Source: Candidatus Kosakonia sp. 282A-S69
Lineage (GTDB): Bacteria > Pseudomonadota > Gammaproteobacteria > Enterobacterales > Enterobacteriaceae
Direction of reading: 5' to 3'
Length of the DNA stretch: 64,000 bases
Assembly: GCF_029433855.1 (NCBI RefSeq)
Contig: NZ_JAROAU010000003.1
Coordinates: 1,112,729-1,176,728, forward strand
Shown here: positions 34,768 through 43,467 of the stretch, piece after piece
How the letters are laid out: every line of letters begins with the position of its first letter
Position numbering within the stretch: position 1 is the first letter of the stretch
Notes under the pieces: model-generated
The model's input: only the letters and a program-made list of their open reading frames with translations
The model's database searches: none
Told to the model about the DNA's origin: nothing
Translations under genes and position numbers: made by a program

Positions 34768-35826
34768 ATGCAGACATTCGCGACAATATTAGCCGCCATT
34801 CCGGCACCCGACGAAGGGGCGATGGCGTGCGCGCAGCGGCATCTGGATGGGTTACTTAAGCCGGTTGGCAGCCTCGGGCGGCTTGAGGCGCTGGCGGTGC
34901 AACTGGCGGGGATGCCCGGCCTTCAGGGGGCACTGCGGGTAGAGGAGAAGGCGCTGATTGTGCTCTGCGCCGATCATGGCGTCTGGCATGAAGGGGTAAC
35001 GGTTTCGCCGAAAGCGGTAACCGCTATTCAGGCTGCGAATATGGTGCAGGCCAACACTGGCGTGTGCGTGCTGGCAGCGCAGGCCGGGGCGAAGGTGCAT
35101 GTGCTGGATGTCGGGATTGACGCGGCGCCGATCCCTGGGCTTATCAATATGAAAGTGGCGCGCGGTAGCGGCAACATTGCGACCGGCCCGGCAATGGGGG
35201 CGGCGCAGGCGGAAGCCGTTTTGCTCTCGACAATGGATTATACCCGCCAGCTTGCTGAGCAAGGGGTGAAACTGTTTGGCGTCGGCGAACTGGGAATGGC
35301 GAACACCACCCCAGCTGCGGCGGTGGTCAGCGTGTTAACGGGAAGTGCGCCGCAAGCGGTGGTGGGGCTGGGGGCTAATCTGCCGGAATCATTGCGGGAT
35401 CATAAAGTGCAGGTGGTGAGCAGGGCGCTTGCCGTTAATCAGCCGGATGCGGCAGACGGGCTGGACGTGCTGGCAAAAGTGGGCGGCTACGATCTGCTGG
35501 GGATGACCGGCGTGATGCTCGGCGCGGCTTCGTGCGGGCTGCCGGTGGTGCTGGATGGCTTTCTCTCTTACGCCTCAGCGCTGGCGGCATGCCGGATAGC
35601 GCCGCAGGTGAAACCCTATTTGATCCCCTCGCATCTCTCCGCCGAGAAAGGAGCGCGTATTGCACTCGCGGCGCTCGGTCTTGAACCCTATCTCTCCATG
35701 GAGATGCGCTTAGGCGAGGGCAGCGGCGCGGCGCTGGCGATGCCGCTGGTGGATGCCGCCTGCGCGATTTACAACCAGATGGGCACGCTGGCAGGCAGCA
35801 ATATTGTGTTGCCGCCTGTGCAGTGA
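34768..35826 (+). CDS. cobT: Nicotinate-nucleotide--dimethylbenzimidazole phosphoribosyltransferase
   Basis: A 352-residue enzyme forming alpha-ribazole 5'-phosphate from NaMN and DMB. It has [48 protein letters not shown] and the catalytic Glu in [20 protein letters not shown] 34768 lies 19 bp after cobS; an upstream in-frame stretch is within cobS and rejected. Last gene of cobUST, followed by REP elements. Confidence 0.96.
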   Translation: MQTFATILAAIPAPDEGAMACAQRHLDGLLKPVGSLGRLEALAVQLAGMPGLQGALRVEEKALIVLCADHGVWHEGVTVSPKAVTAIQAANMVQANTGVCVLAAQAGAKVHVLDVGIDAAPIPGLINMKVARGSGNIATGPAMGAAQAEAVLLSTMDYTRQLAEQGVKLFGVGELGMANTTPAAAVVSVLTGSAPQAVVGLGANLPESLRDHKVQVVSRALAVNQPDAADGLDVLAKVGGYDLLGMTGVMLGAASCGLPVVLDGFLSYASALAACRIAPQVKPYLIPSHLSAEKGARIALAALGLEPYLSMEMRLGEGSGAALAMPLVDAACAIYNQMGTLAGSNIVLPPVQ

Positions 35827-35830
35827 GCGT

Positions 35831-35989
35831 TGCCGGGGCGCGCTGCGCTTATCCGGCCTACAAAACATCATTCTTTTGGTTTGCATAGGCCGGATAAGGC
35901 ATTTATGCCGCCATCCGGCAACAGCGCAGATGCAACAAACCGGTCTCTATTCCGTAGGCCGGATAGGGCAGTAATGCCGCCATCCGGCA
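35831..35989. repeat. Cluster of three REP (PU/BIME) palindromic units
   Basis: Three REP units lie between cobT and the convergent regulator gene: 35832-35861 (ending TTATCCGGCCTAC), 35886-35920 (TAGGCCGGATAAGG...GCCGCCATCCGGCA) and 35954-35989 (GTAGGCCGGATAGGG...GCCGCCATCCGGCA). The first is inverted relative to the other two. Such extragenic palindromes are typical of convergent gene ends in Enterobacteriaceae and can stabilise mRNA or bind gyrase/IHF. Confidence 0.92.
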
Positions 35990-35997
35990 AACGCCGC

Positions 35998-36309
35998 TCA
36001 CTCCTCGCGCTGCATCACCTGCAACAGCGTATCCAGCAAGCCCGGGAAACAGATATCCAGATCTTCGCGGCGCAGTGAAATCATATTCTCCCGCCCCTGC
36101 GGGCGCTGCCATACCACGCCGCTGTCGCGCAGCACGCGCCAGTGATGGGTCATGGTCGATTTCGCCACCTCCTGCGGACGCAGCGTATTGCAGCTCATTT
36201 CACTGCCGTCGGCGAGGCGCCTGATTATGGCCAGGCGCAGCGGGTTGCCGAGCGCAAAAAGCACATTTTCCAGGCGAAACTGCTCACGTTCAGGGTGGTT
36301 AGCGATCAT
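35998..36309 (-). CDS. ArsR-family winged-helix transcriptional regulator
   Basis: A 103-residue regulator with an ArsR/SmtB-type winged helix: ENVLFALGNPLRLAIIRRLA (helix 1-2), then QEVAKSTMTHHWRVLRDSGV as recognition helix and QRPQGRENMISL as the wing. The usual metal-site ELCVCDL motif is not present (DGSEMSCNTL instead), so it may sense something other than metal. ATG 36309 follows AGGA; longer frames upstream are unsupported. It is divergent from the second elongation factor G gene, with the shared control region between them, so it probably regulates itself and that gene. Confidence 0.88.
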   Translation of the reverse strand: MIANHPEREQFRLENVLFALGNPLRLAIIRRLADGSEMSCNTLRPQEVAKSTMTHHWRVLRDSGVVWQRPQGRENMISLRREDLDICFPGLLDTLLQVMQREE

Positions 36310-36425
36310 ACTTTTCCTGTAGTAACGATGGGGCTGCGGCTGACTCAGCGGCGCTACTATACGCAAACTGCCCGCCTGACGCCATGAGCGCCTCCCCGGA
36401 TTCACCAATCGAAAGAATAGTAAAA

Positions 36426-36438
36426 ATAGTTCGAATAT
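36426..36438. promoter_or_regulatory. Candidate regulator-binding palindrome between arsR-like gene and EF-G2 gene
   Basis: ATAGTTCGAATAT is an AT-rich imperfect palindrome centred on TTCGAA, in the 218-bp divergent control region. It is followed by GTAC-AGTT-GTAC at 36443-36454. Either could be the ArsR-type operator; this is inference from symmetry and location. Confidence 0.4.
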
Positions 36439-36527
36439 ACTCGTACAGTTGTACTATGCTAAACGCCGTTAAACCTCTGCGGCTCATTCGGGCCGCCAAC
36501 TGACAGTCAACAGACTAAGGACGCATC

Positions 36528-38630
36528 ATGCCCCGACCCATTCCTCTCGAACGTTATCGCAACATCGGTATCTCCGCGCATATCGATGCCGGTAAAACCA
36601 CCACCACCGAGCGCATCCTGTTTTACACCGGGATGAGCCATAAGCTGGGGGAAGTACACGATGGCGCGGCAACCACCGACTGGATGGCGCAGGAGCAGGA
36701 GCGCGGCATCACCATTACCTCCGCGGCGGTAAGCTGCTTCTGGCCCGGTATGGATCGCAATGTTGAGCCGCACCGCATCAACATTATCGACACCCCAGGA
36801 CACGTCGATTTCACCATCGAAGTGGAGCGCTCAATGCGCGTGCTGGACGGCGCGGTAATGGTTTACGACTCGGTGGGTGGCGTACAGCCGCAGTCAGAAA
36901 CCGTCTGGCGGCAGGCCAATAAGTATCACGTCCCGCGCCTGGCGTTCGTGAACAAAATGGACCGCCCCGGCGCTGACTTCTTCCGCGTGGTGCAGATGAT
37001 GATTGACCGCCTGAAAGCCAACCCGGTGCCGATTGTCATTCCGATTGGTGCTGAAGAGCACTTTACGGGGGTAATCGATCTGATCAAAATGCGCGAAATC
37101 ATCTGGGATGATGCCACGCAAGGCATGTCCTTCAGCTATGCGCCGGTGCCGGAAGCGTTGCTGGCCACCGCGCAAGAGTGGCGGGAAAAAATGGTCTCTG
37201 CGGCAGCGGAAGCGAACGACGCCCTGATGGATAAGTATCTCGAAACCGGCGAGCTGGACGAAGCTGAAATTATTGCCGGTCTGCGCCAGCGCACCATCGC
37301 CGGTGAAATCCAGCCGATGCTGTGCGGCAGCGCCTTCAAGAATAAAGGTGTACAGCGCATGCTCGACGCGGTGGTGGAATTGATGCCCTCGCCGCTGGAT
37401 ATTCCGGCAATTCAGGGCGTGGATGAGAAAGGCCAGCCGGCGGAGCGCCATGCGAATGATGATGAGCCCTTCTCGGCGCTCGCCTTCAAACTGATGACCG
37501 ACCCCTATGTCGGCCAGCTGACCTTTATTCGCGTCTACTCCGGCGTGCTGAAAAAAGGGGATGCGGTCTACAACCCGGTGAAAGGCAAAAAAGAGCGCAT
37601 CGGGCGTATTGTGCAGATGCATGCCAATGACCGTCACGAAGTGGATGAGCTCCGCGCTGGCGATATCGCCGCCTGTGTCGGGCTGAAAGATGTGACTACC
37701 GGTGACACCCTGAGCGATCCGGACAAGGTCATCACCCTTGAGCGCATGGAGTTCCCGGAGCCGGTGATCTCGCTCGCCATTGAGCCGAAGACCAAAGCGG
37801 ACCAGGAGAAGATGGGTATCGCGCTGCAACGGCTGGCGGCAGAAGATCCGTCGTTCCGCCTGCATACGGATGAGGAGTCCGGGCAAACCATCATCTCCGG
37901 AATGGGGGAGTTGCATCTTGAGATTATCGTTGACCGCATGAAGCGCGAATTTGGCGTGGAGGCGAACATTGGTCGCCCGCAGGTTACTTATCGCGAAACG
38001 CTGCGCAAAACCGTTAAAGAGATTGAAGGTAAGTTCGTGCGCCAGTCCGGTGGTAAAGGGCAGTATGGTCATGTGGTGCTGACGCTGGAGCCGCTGGCGG
38101 CGGGAAGCGGCTTTGTGTTTGAAGATGCGACCAAAGGCGGCGTGGTGCCGCGTGAGTACATCCCTTCCGTGGAGAAGGGGCTGCGCGAAGCGATAAATAG
38201 CGGCGTGCTGGCGGGCTACCCGGTGGTGGATGTGAAAGCGACGCTGACTTTCGGCTCCTATCACGATGTTGACTCCTCTGAGATGGCTTTCCGCATGGCG
38301 GCGATCTTCGGCTTCAAAGAGGGGGCGCGCAGAGCAGATCCGGCGATCCTTGAACCGGTGATGCATGTCGAAGTGGAGACGCCGGAGGAGTACGCCGGGA
38401 ATATTATGGGCGATCTCTCCTCACGTCGCGGCATGGTGCAGGGGATGGAAGAGCGCTTCGGTAGCCAGATCATCCGCGCCGACGTCCCGCTGGCGGAGAT
38501 GTTTGGCTACGCCACCACGCTGCGATCGATGTCGCAGGGGCGTGCCACCTACAGCATGGAGTTCCATCACTACGCCGAAGCACCGCGCAATGTGGCAGAA
38601 GAGATCATCGCCAGCCGCAGTAAAGGCTAA
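36528..38630 (+). CDS. Elongation factor G paralogue (EF-G2)
   Basis: A 700-residue complete EF-G. GTPase motifs are intact: G1 [18 protein letters not shown]2 [14 protein letters not shown]3 IDTPGHVDF (with the catalytic His), G4 [11 protein letters not shown] and G5 CGSAFKNKG. Domain IV keeps [11 protein letters not shown] and [11 protein letters not shown], the tip that enters the decoding site. Recalled against E. coli FusA, it is clearly similar but diverges at many positions throughout, and it lacks the str-operon neighbours rpsL, rpsG and tufA, so it is a second copy rather than the housekeeping gene. It is divergent from an ArsR-type regulator and ends at its own terminator, which suggests conditional expression. 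Whether it can replace FusA, or acts in recycling or drug tolerance, is unknown. Confidence 0.93.
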   Translation: MPRPIPLERYRNIGISAHIDAGKTTTTERILFYTGMSHKLGEVHDGAATTDWMAQEQERGITITSAAVSCFWPGMDRNVEPHRINIIDTPGHVDFTIEVERSMRVLDGAVMVYDSVGGVQPQSETVWRQANKYHVPRLAFVNKMDRPGADFFRVVQMMIDRLKANPVPIVIPIGAEEHFTGVIDLIKMREIIWDDATQGMSFSYAPVPEALLATAQEWREKMVSAAAEANDALMDKYLETGELDEAEIIAGLRQRTIAGEIQPMLCGSAFKNKGVQRMLDAVVELMPSPLDIPAIQGVDEKGQPAERHANDDEPFSALAFKLMTDPYVGQLTFIRVYSGVLKKGDAVYNPVKGKKERIGRIVQMHANDRHEVDELRAGDIAACVGLKDVTTGDTLSDPDKVITLERMEFPEPVISLAIEPKTKADQEKMGIALQRLAAEDPSFRLHTDEESGQTIISGMGELHLEIIVDRMKREFGVEANIGRPQVTYRETLRKTVKEIEGKFVRQSGGKGQYGHVVLTLEPLAAGSGFVFEDATKGGVVPREYIPSVEKGLREAINSGVLAGYPVVDVKATLTFGSYHDVDSSEMAFRMAAIFGFKEGARRADPAILEPVMHVEVETPEEYAGNIMGDLSSRRGMVQGMEERFGSQIIRADVPLAEMFGYATTLRSMSQGRATYSMEFHHYAEAPRNVAEEIIASRSKG

Positions 38631-38636
38631 GTTTTA

Positions 38637-38660
38637 AACCCCGCTTCGGCGGGGTTTTTT
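38637..38660 (+). terminator. Rho-independent terminator of the EF-G2 gene
   Basis: Perfect 8-bp stem AACCCCGC/GCGGGGTT closed by a TTCG tetraloop and followed by T6, 7 bp after the stop codon. Confidence 0.95.
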
Positions 38661-38732
38661 GTTCTCAAGATCAGTGTCGTGCTCTCCCAGCGACTATCAT
38701 TAGCAGATATCCGCTTCGCCTGAGGAAAGGTT

Positions 38733-39692
38733 ATGTTGCGTCCTGTTACCCTGTTTTGCGCTTCTCTGCTGTTACTGCCGGCCCAGCCTGCGCTGGCGGT
38801 TACCTATCCGCTGCCGCCGGAAGGCAGCCGGCTGGTGGGTAACCCGCAAACCATTACTGTGCCGCAGGGCAACACCTTTCCGCTGGAAGCCTTTGCCGCG
38901 AAATATGGCCAGGGGCTGAGCAACATGCTGGAAGCCAATCCCGACGCCGACCCTTATCTGCCGAAAGCGGGTTCGCAGCTGGTGATCCCGCAGCAGATCA
39001 TCCTTCCTGACACCGTGCGGGAGGGCATTGTCGTTAACGTCGCGGAAATGCGGCTCTATTACTACCCAAAAGAGAGCAATACCGTCGAGATCCTGCCGAT
39101 TGGTATTGGCCAGGCCGGACGGGAAACGCCGCGTAACTGGGTCACTGCCGTCGAGCGCAAACAGGCGGGCCCCACCTGGACACCGACGGCCAACACCCGC
39201 AAAGCCTACGCCAGCGAGGGCAAAACCCTGCCAGCGTTTGTGCCTGCCGGGCCGGATAATCCGATGGGTCTCTATGCCATTTATATCGGTAAGCTGTATG
39301 CCATTCATGGCACCAATGCGGATTTCGGTATCGGCCTGCGCGTCAGCCAGGGCTGCATCCGCCTGCGCAATCAGGATATTAAATACCTGTTTGATAACGT
39401 GCCGGTTGGCACCCGGGTGCAGATTATCGATGAGCCGGTGAAAGTCAGCCGTGAGCCGGACGGCAGCAGCTGGGTTGAGGTGCACGAGCCGCTGTCGCGC
39501 AACCGCGCAGAGTTTGAGTCGACAAAAAAAGTGCCGCTACCCGCCACGCCGGTACTCAACAGAATGGTAAAAGAGGCAGGCGTCGATGCAGGCCAAGTGT
39601 CGATGGTGCTTGAAAGACGTTCAGGTATGCCGGTTAAAATCGGCGCACCGGCAGGTAACAATAGTGAAATGCAAGGCATCGAACGGATGTGA
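38733..39692 (+). CDS. ldtA: L,D-transpeptidase ErfK (LdtA)
   Basis: A 319-residue exported YkuD-family transpeptidase that links Braun lipoprotein to peptidoglycan. It has a signal peptide (cut near ALA-VTYPLP, residue 22-23), a LysM-like segment ([19 protein letters not shown]), and the YkuD active site [20 protein letters not shown] with catalytic His and Cys. The E. coli erfK gene lies beside cobT, which agrees with the order here. The C-terminal extension after about residue 235 is poorly conserved. Confidence 0.95.
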   Translation: MLRPVTLFCASLLLLPAQPALAVTYPLPPEGSRLVGNPQTITVPQGNTFPLEAFAAKYGQGLSNMLEANPDADPYLPKAGSQLVIPQQIILPDTVREGIVVNVAEMRLYYYPKESNTVEILPIGIGQAGRETPRNWVTAVERKQAGPTWTPTANTRKAYASEGKTLPAFVPAGPDNPMGLYAIYIGKLYAIHGTNADFGIGLRVSQGCIRLRNQDIKYLFDNVPVGTRVQIIDEPVKVSREPDGSSWVEVHEPLSRNRAEFESTKKVPLPATPVLNRMVKEAGVDAGQVSMVLERRSGMPVKIGAPAGNNSEMQGIERM

Positions 39693-39813
39693 AAGCGGGC
39701 AGGGCAATTGCTCAATTAATTTGAATGTTATTGTTAAATCAATGTTATTTCATCTTGTGGCGTAAAGCGTAGAGTAGGGGGCACTCACGATTCCCTGAAC
39801 GAAGGACGACGCC

Positions 39814-40839
39814 ATGAAGAAGATCGGCTTTTTATCATTTGGTCACTGGACCCCCTCGCCGCAGTCCGGCACCCGCTCTGCGGCTGACGCGCTGCTGCAA
39901 TCTATCGATCTGGCGGTCGCCGCAGAAGAGCTGGGCGCAGATGGCGCTTACTTCCGGGTGCACCATTTCGCCCGTCAGCTCGCCTCGCCATTCCCGCTGC
40001 TTGCCGCCATTGGTGCGAAAACGAGCCGTATCGAAATTGGTACCGGCGTCATCGATATGCGCTATGAAAACCCGCTCTATATGGCGGAGAGCGCCAGCGC
40101 GGCGGATCTGATTGCCGGTGGGCGTTTGCAGCTTGGCATCAGCCGCGGTTCGCCGGAGCAGGTGATTGATGGCTGGCGCTATTTCGGCTACCAGCCCGCC
40201 GAAGGCGAAAATGAGTCCGACATGGCGCGACGTCATACTGAAGTGCTGCTCGATGCGCTGCGCGGCGAAGGTTTTGCTAAGCCCAACCCGCAACCGATGT
40301 TCCCCAACCCGCCGGGTTTGTTGCGCCTTGAGCCTTATGCAGAAGGTTTGCGTGAGCGTATCTGGTGGGGCGCAGGCTCCAATGCCACCGCGGTGTGGGC
40401 GGCAAAACTGGGGATGAATCTGCAAAGTTCGACGCTGAAGGATGATGAGACGGGCGAGCCATTCCACATTCAGCAGGCGCAGCAGATCCGCGCTTACCGG
40501 GAAGCGTGGAAAGCCGCCGGTCATACACGTACGCCGCGCGTCTCTGTCAGCCGCAGCATTTTTGCTCTGATGAACGATCGCGATCGCGCTTACTTTGGCG
40601 GCAGCCGTGACGACGATGACAAAATCGGTTTTCTCGACGAGAAGACGCGCGCGATTTTCGGTCGCAGCTATGCCGCAGAGCCGGACAAATTGATTGAACA
40701 ACTTAAGCGAGATGAGGCGATTGCCGAAGCGGACACGCTGTTACTCACGGTGCCGAATCAGCTTGGCGTTGACTATAACGCCCACGTTATTGAGTCAATT
40801 TTGCAACACGTTGCGCCGGCGATGGGCTGGCGCAGCTAA
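39814..40839 (+). CDS. Luciferase-like (LLM class) flavin-dependent oxidoreductase
   Basis: A 341-residue bacterial-luciferase-fold monooxygenase or reductase using FMN. It starts MKKIGFLSFGHWTP, has AAEELGADGAYFRVHHFARQ and GTGVIDMRYENPLYMAESA (the flavin and substrate face), GRLQLGISRGSPEQVIDGW and the C-terminal LLTVPNQLGVDYNAHVI. Substrate unknown. GAAGGA precedes the ATG. It stands alone between ldtA and a long spacer. Confidence 0.88.
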   Translation: MKKIGFLSFGHWTPSPQSGTRSAADALLQSIDLAVAAEELGADGAYFRVHHFARQLASPFPLLAAIGAKTSRIEIGTGVIDMRYENPLYMAESASAADLIAGGRLQLGISRGSPEQVIDGWRYFGYQPAEGENESDMARRHTEVLLDALRGEGFAKPNPQPMFPNPPGLLRLEPYAEGLRERIWWGAGSNATAVWAAKLGMNLQSSTLKDDETGEPFHIQQAQQIRAYREAWKAAGHTRTPRVSVSRSIFALMNDRDRAYFGGSRDDDDKIGFLDEKTRAIFGRSYAAEPDKLIEQLKRDEAIAEADTLLLTVPNQLGVDYNAHVIESILQHVAPAMGWRS

Positions 40840-41204
40840 GCCATTGCGCTCTGCCATATTCACGCCGGCAGGGCGCTGTTTTGCCGCATAAGCGAAAGAT
40901 AAAAAGCGGTAAATGTTTCCTCAGATAATTGATTTTTATACAGATAAACCCCTTACTTTCTCTGGATTCTCCCTGTCCGTTAAAAAGCAGCGCATTACTC
41001 GCTTTGTCTCATATAAGACGCCATATTCCTCCCCGCTTCGCTTGAAACGCTTTTCTCTCAAACTGTTACGCAAGGGAATCGACCTTGCGATTTTGTGACG
41101 GCTGCTACACTTATTAGCGTTATTAGTAACGACATTACGTCATTTCCGCGCGGTGAAACGCTTCGCTTTTGCAGACCGTTCACCCTCACACAAGGAGATA
41201 AGGT
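40840..41204 (+). other. Intergenic region ahead of the SDR gene
   Basis: These 365 bp hold no convincing gene; a 61-codon frame at 40913-41098 has no ribosome-binding site and a low-complexity product, so I reject it. The only signal seen is GCTACACTTA at 41104-41113, which resembles the extended -10 element preferred by sigma-S, about 90 bp before the SDR start. SDR proteins of this type are often stress or stationary-phase induced. Confidence 0.45.
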
Positions 41205-42062
41205 ATGACAGACCGTCCACAAAATCCTCAGCACGCGCAACAACAACAGTGGCCCGGCAGTTTTTTACAGATGGAACCGAAACCCGATCACGGTGAAGCG
41301 GATTATCAGGGCTCGGGGCGTCTGAAAGGTAAAACCGCCATTATCACCGGCGGCGACTCTGGCATCGGCCGGGCTGTTGCCATCGCCTATGCGCGCGAAG
41401 GCGCAGACGTGGTGATCTCCTATCTGGATGAGCACGATGATGCGAAAGAGACCGCACAGTGGGTGGAAAAGGCAGGGCAAAAAGCCGTGCTGATTGCGGG
41501 AGACATCACGAATGCTGAACATTGCCGACATATTGTCGCGCAGACGGTGGAGCATTTCGGCAAGATCGACATCGTAGTAAATAACGCCGCCTACCAGATG
41601 ACGCGCGAGTCGCTTGATGAGATCAGCGACGACGAATTTGACCGCACCATGAAGACCAACCTCTACGCCATGTTCTATATCTGCAAGGCAGCTGTTCCGC
41701 ATATGCCGGCGGGTGGGTCGATCATCAACACGGCCTCGGTGAATGCCGATCAGCCGAAGCCGAAACTGATTGCTTACTCGGCGACCAAAGCGGCAATTAT
41801 CAACTTCTCCGGTAGCCTTGCGGCGCTGCTGGCTGAAAAGGGCATTCGCTCAAATGCCGTGGCGCCAGGCCCCATCTGGACGCCGCTTATCCCGGCGACC
41901 ATGCCGCCGGAACAGGTTGAGAGCTTCGGCAGTGAGGTCCCGCTTGCGCGTATGGGGCAGCCCGCAGAACTCGCCTCATCCTACGTGATGCTCGCCAGCG
42001 ATGAAGCGAGTTATATCTCTGGTGCGACCATTGCCGTCACCGGTGGCGTCGCCATTATCTGA
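41205..42062 (+). CDS. Short-chain dehydrogenase, YghA-like
   Basis: A 285-residue classical SDR with a family-specific N-terminal extension (residues 1-40, Gln/Pro-rich, ending MEPKPDHGEADYQGSGRLKG). The NAD(P) loop is TGGDSGIGRAVA, then NNAAYQ, the catalytic Ser region INTASVNA and YSATKAA (YxxxK), closing with SYISGATIAVTGG. This subgroup includes YghA and general-stress oxidoreductases of unknown substrate. AAGGAG precedes the ATG. The isomerase gene follows after 16 bp, so the two are probably co-transcribed. Confidence 0.9.
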   Translation: MTDRPQNPQHAQQQQWPGSFLQMEPKPDHGEADYQGSGRLKGKTAIITGGDSGIGRAVAIAYAREGADVVISYLDEHDDAKETAQWVEKAGQKAVLIAGDITNAEHCRHIVAQTVEHFGKIDIVVNNAAYQMTRESLDEISDDEFDRTMKTNLYAMFYICKAAVPHMPAGGSIINTASVNADQPKPKLIAYSATKAAIINFSGSLAALLAEKGIRSNAVAPGPIWTPLIPATMPPEQVESFGSEVPLARMGQPAELASSYVMLASDEASYISGATIAVTGGVAII

Positions 42063-42078
42063 CAGGCAAGGAGGCGTG

Positions 42079-43143
42079 ATGAAAGCTTATCCCCTGGCGC
42101 TCAGTGTGCCTGTTGCCACGCATATCTTCGGCGGGCAACGCATCAAGCAGCAGTTGGGCAAAGCGGATCTGCCCGATTCACGCGTCGCGGAAACCTGGGA
42201 GATCAGCGACGTTGACGGCATGATCGCCTCGGTAATCAACGGCGAATATGCGGGCTGTAGCCTGCGTGAGCTGGTGGAGCGCTACCCGGATGAGATGGTG
42301 GCACCCGACTGGCGCGGCCCGTACTTCCCGCTGCTGAGTAAGTTTATCGACGGCAGCGGAATGTTGCCGGTGCACCTGCATGCCAATGATAAGGTCGCGC
42401 AGGCTCTTGAGCAGCAGCCGAACGGTAAAACCGAAGCCTGGTATATTCTCTGGGCAGCGGAAGATGCCACCTGTTTGTTGGGCGTGCGCGAGGGCGTCGA
42501 TAATGCCCGGTTGAAAGCGGCACTGCTGGCCGAGGATTACGATGCAGTGATGCACCGCGTGCCGGTGAAAGCGGGTGATACCTTTTATGTGCCCGGCGGC
42601 ATGCTGCACAGTTTCGGCCCCGATACGCTGATTTATGAAATCGAGCAGACTTCGGATATTCAGCAGCACGCTATGCCGTGGCGAATGGAGGATGGCTCGC
42701 GCCTGAGCCAGCAGGAGTGGGAGCGCAATATTGATGCGCTGTTACAGGAGCTGCGCCCGGAGCTGCGCTGCCAGCCGCAGCCCGGTTTAGTGCTCGAAGC
42801 GCCAAATCTGACGCGGCTCTTCTGCTGCGCTGGCCCCTATTTTGCGCTGGAGCGCTGGTCGTTCAGCCAGCCGCAACGTTTTCATTTCAACAGCGCGCGT
42901 ATTCTCACTAACCTCGGTGCGCCGTTGACCGTTGAGGCAAACGGCGTCAGCGTCCCGGTTGGGCAGGCGGCGTCACTGTTGCTTCCAGCGGCACTTGACG
43001 AGGTGGTGCTGCGCGATGCGGGCGAGGTGCTGATCGGCTATGTACCGGATCTGATGGCTGACGTCCTGCAGCCATTGCGCGAAGCGGGTTTCCGTGAAGA
43101 TCAGATTGCGGCGCTCGGCGATATAGATGGGCACCTGCGTTAA
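42079..43143 (+). CDS. Class I mannose-6-phosphate isomerase homologue
   Basis: A 354-residue cupin-type phosphomannose isomerase. It has GGQRIKQQLGKADLP near the start, AETWEISDVDG, the zinc site region MLPVHLHANDKVAQ and KTEAWYILW, and TFYVPGGMLHSFGPDTLIYEIEQ. It is a ManA paralogue, shorter than ManA, and its sugar phosphate substrate may differ. AAGGAGG precedes ATG 42079; the gene is 16 bp behind the SDR gene, which suggests joint sugar metabolism (inference). Confidence 0.85.
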   Translation: MKAYPLALSVPVATHIFGGQRIKQQLGKADLPDSRVAETWEISDVDGMIASVINGEYAGCSLRELVERYPDEMVAPDWRGPYFPLLSKFIDGSGMLPVHLHANDKVAQALEQQPNGKTEAWYILWAAEDATCLLGVREGVDNARLKAALLAEDYDAVMHRVPVKAGDTFYVPGGMLHSFGPDTLIYEIEQTSDIQQHAMPWRMEDGSRLSQQEWERNIDALLQELRPELRCQPQPGLVLEAPNLTRLFCCAGPYFALERWSFSQPQRFHFNSARILTNLGAPLTVEANGVSVPVGQAASLLLPAALDEVVLRDAGEVLIGYVPDLMADVLQPLREAGFREDQIAALGDIDGHLR

Positions 43144-43163
43144 CCGGCTACGCAGAATGCAAA

Positions 43164-43195
43164 AAGCCCGCTCGGGTTTCCCTGAGCGGGCTTCT
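43164..43195. terminator. Bidirectional terminator between isomerase gene and tRNA-Asn
   Basis: Stem AAGCCCGCTC/GAGCGGGCTT with an A-run on the left. It serves the isomerase gene on the plus strand and, with T5 on the minus strand, the tRNA-Asn gene at 43202-43277. Confidence 0.88.
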
Positions 43196-43201
43196 TAAAT
43201 G

Positions 43202-43277
43202 TGGCTCCTCTGACTGGACTCGAACCAGTGACATACGGATTAACAGTCCGCCGTTCTACCGACTGAACTACAGAGGA
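43202..43277 (-). tRNA. tRNA-Asn (anticodon GUU), copy 1
   Basis: A 76-nt cloverleaf on the minus strand: TCCTCTGTAGTTCAGTCGGT at the 5' end, anticodon loop CTGTTAATC, T-loop GGTTCGAGTCC and encoded CCA. Identical to the other three tRNA-Asn genes in the window. Confidence 0.98.
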
Positions 43278-43291
43278 ATAGTGTGGAGGCT

Positions 43292-43320
43292 TATCTTAGC
43301 GGCGAAAAATCTTTTGTCAA
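43292..43320 (-). promoter_or_regulatory. Promoter of tRNA-Asn copy 1
   Basis: On the minus strand, TTGACA (43320-43315), a 17-bp spacer and AAGATA (43297-43292). The -35 is consensus, as for the other tRNA-Asn copies. Confidence 0.85.
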
Positions 43321-43467
43321 ACCCCATTTCAGGGGAGGGGCGTCAACTGCTGATTACGTCAGCGATTTGCATGTATTGACACCAATATCTGCTGAATTGC
43401 TTTGCAGGATCACCATTTCTCCCCCATCATTTGAAATGTAATTTCATCTTTTACGGCAAGGACCATT

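Noticed and set aside
35831-35989. Three short repeats that might suggest a CRISPR array
   Set aside because: The units are palindromic REP elements in mixed orientation with unequal spacers, not uniform direct repeats, and no cas genes are near.
36894-38366. Long minus-strand frame (about 490 codons) opposite the EF-G2 gene
   Set aside because: A shadow of the GC-rich third-position bias of the EF-G2 gene; product is low-complexity and His/Arg-rich without domain features.
40913-41098. 61-codon frame between the luciferase-like and SDR genes
   Set aside because: No ribosome-binding site, biased composition and overlap with promoter-like sequence.
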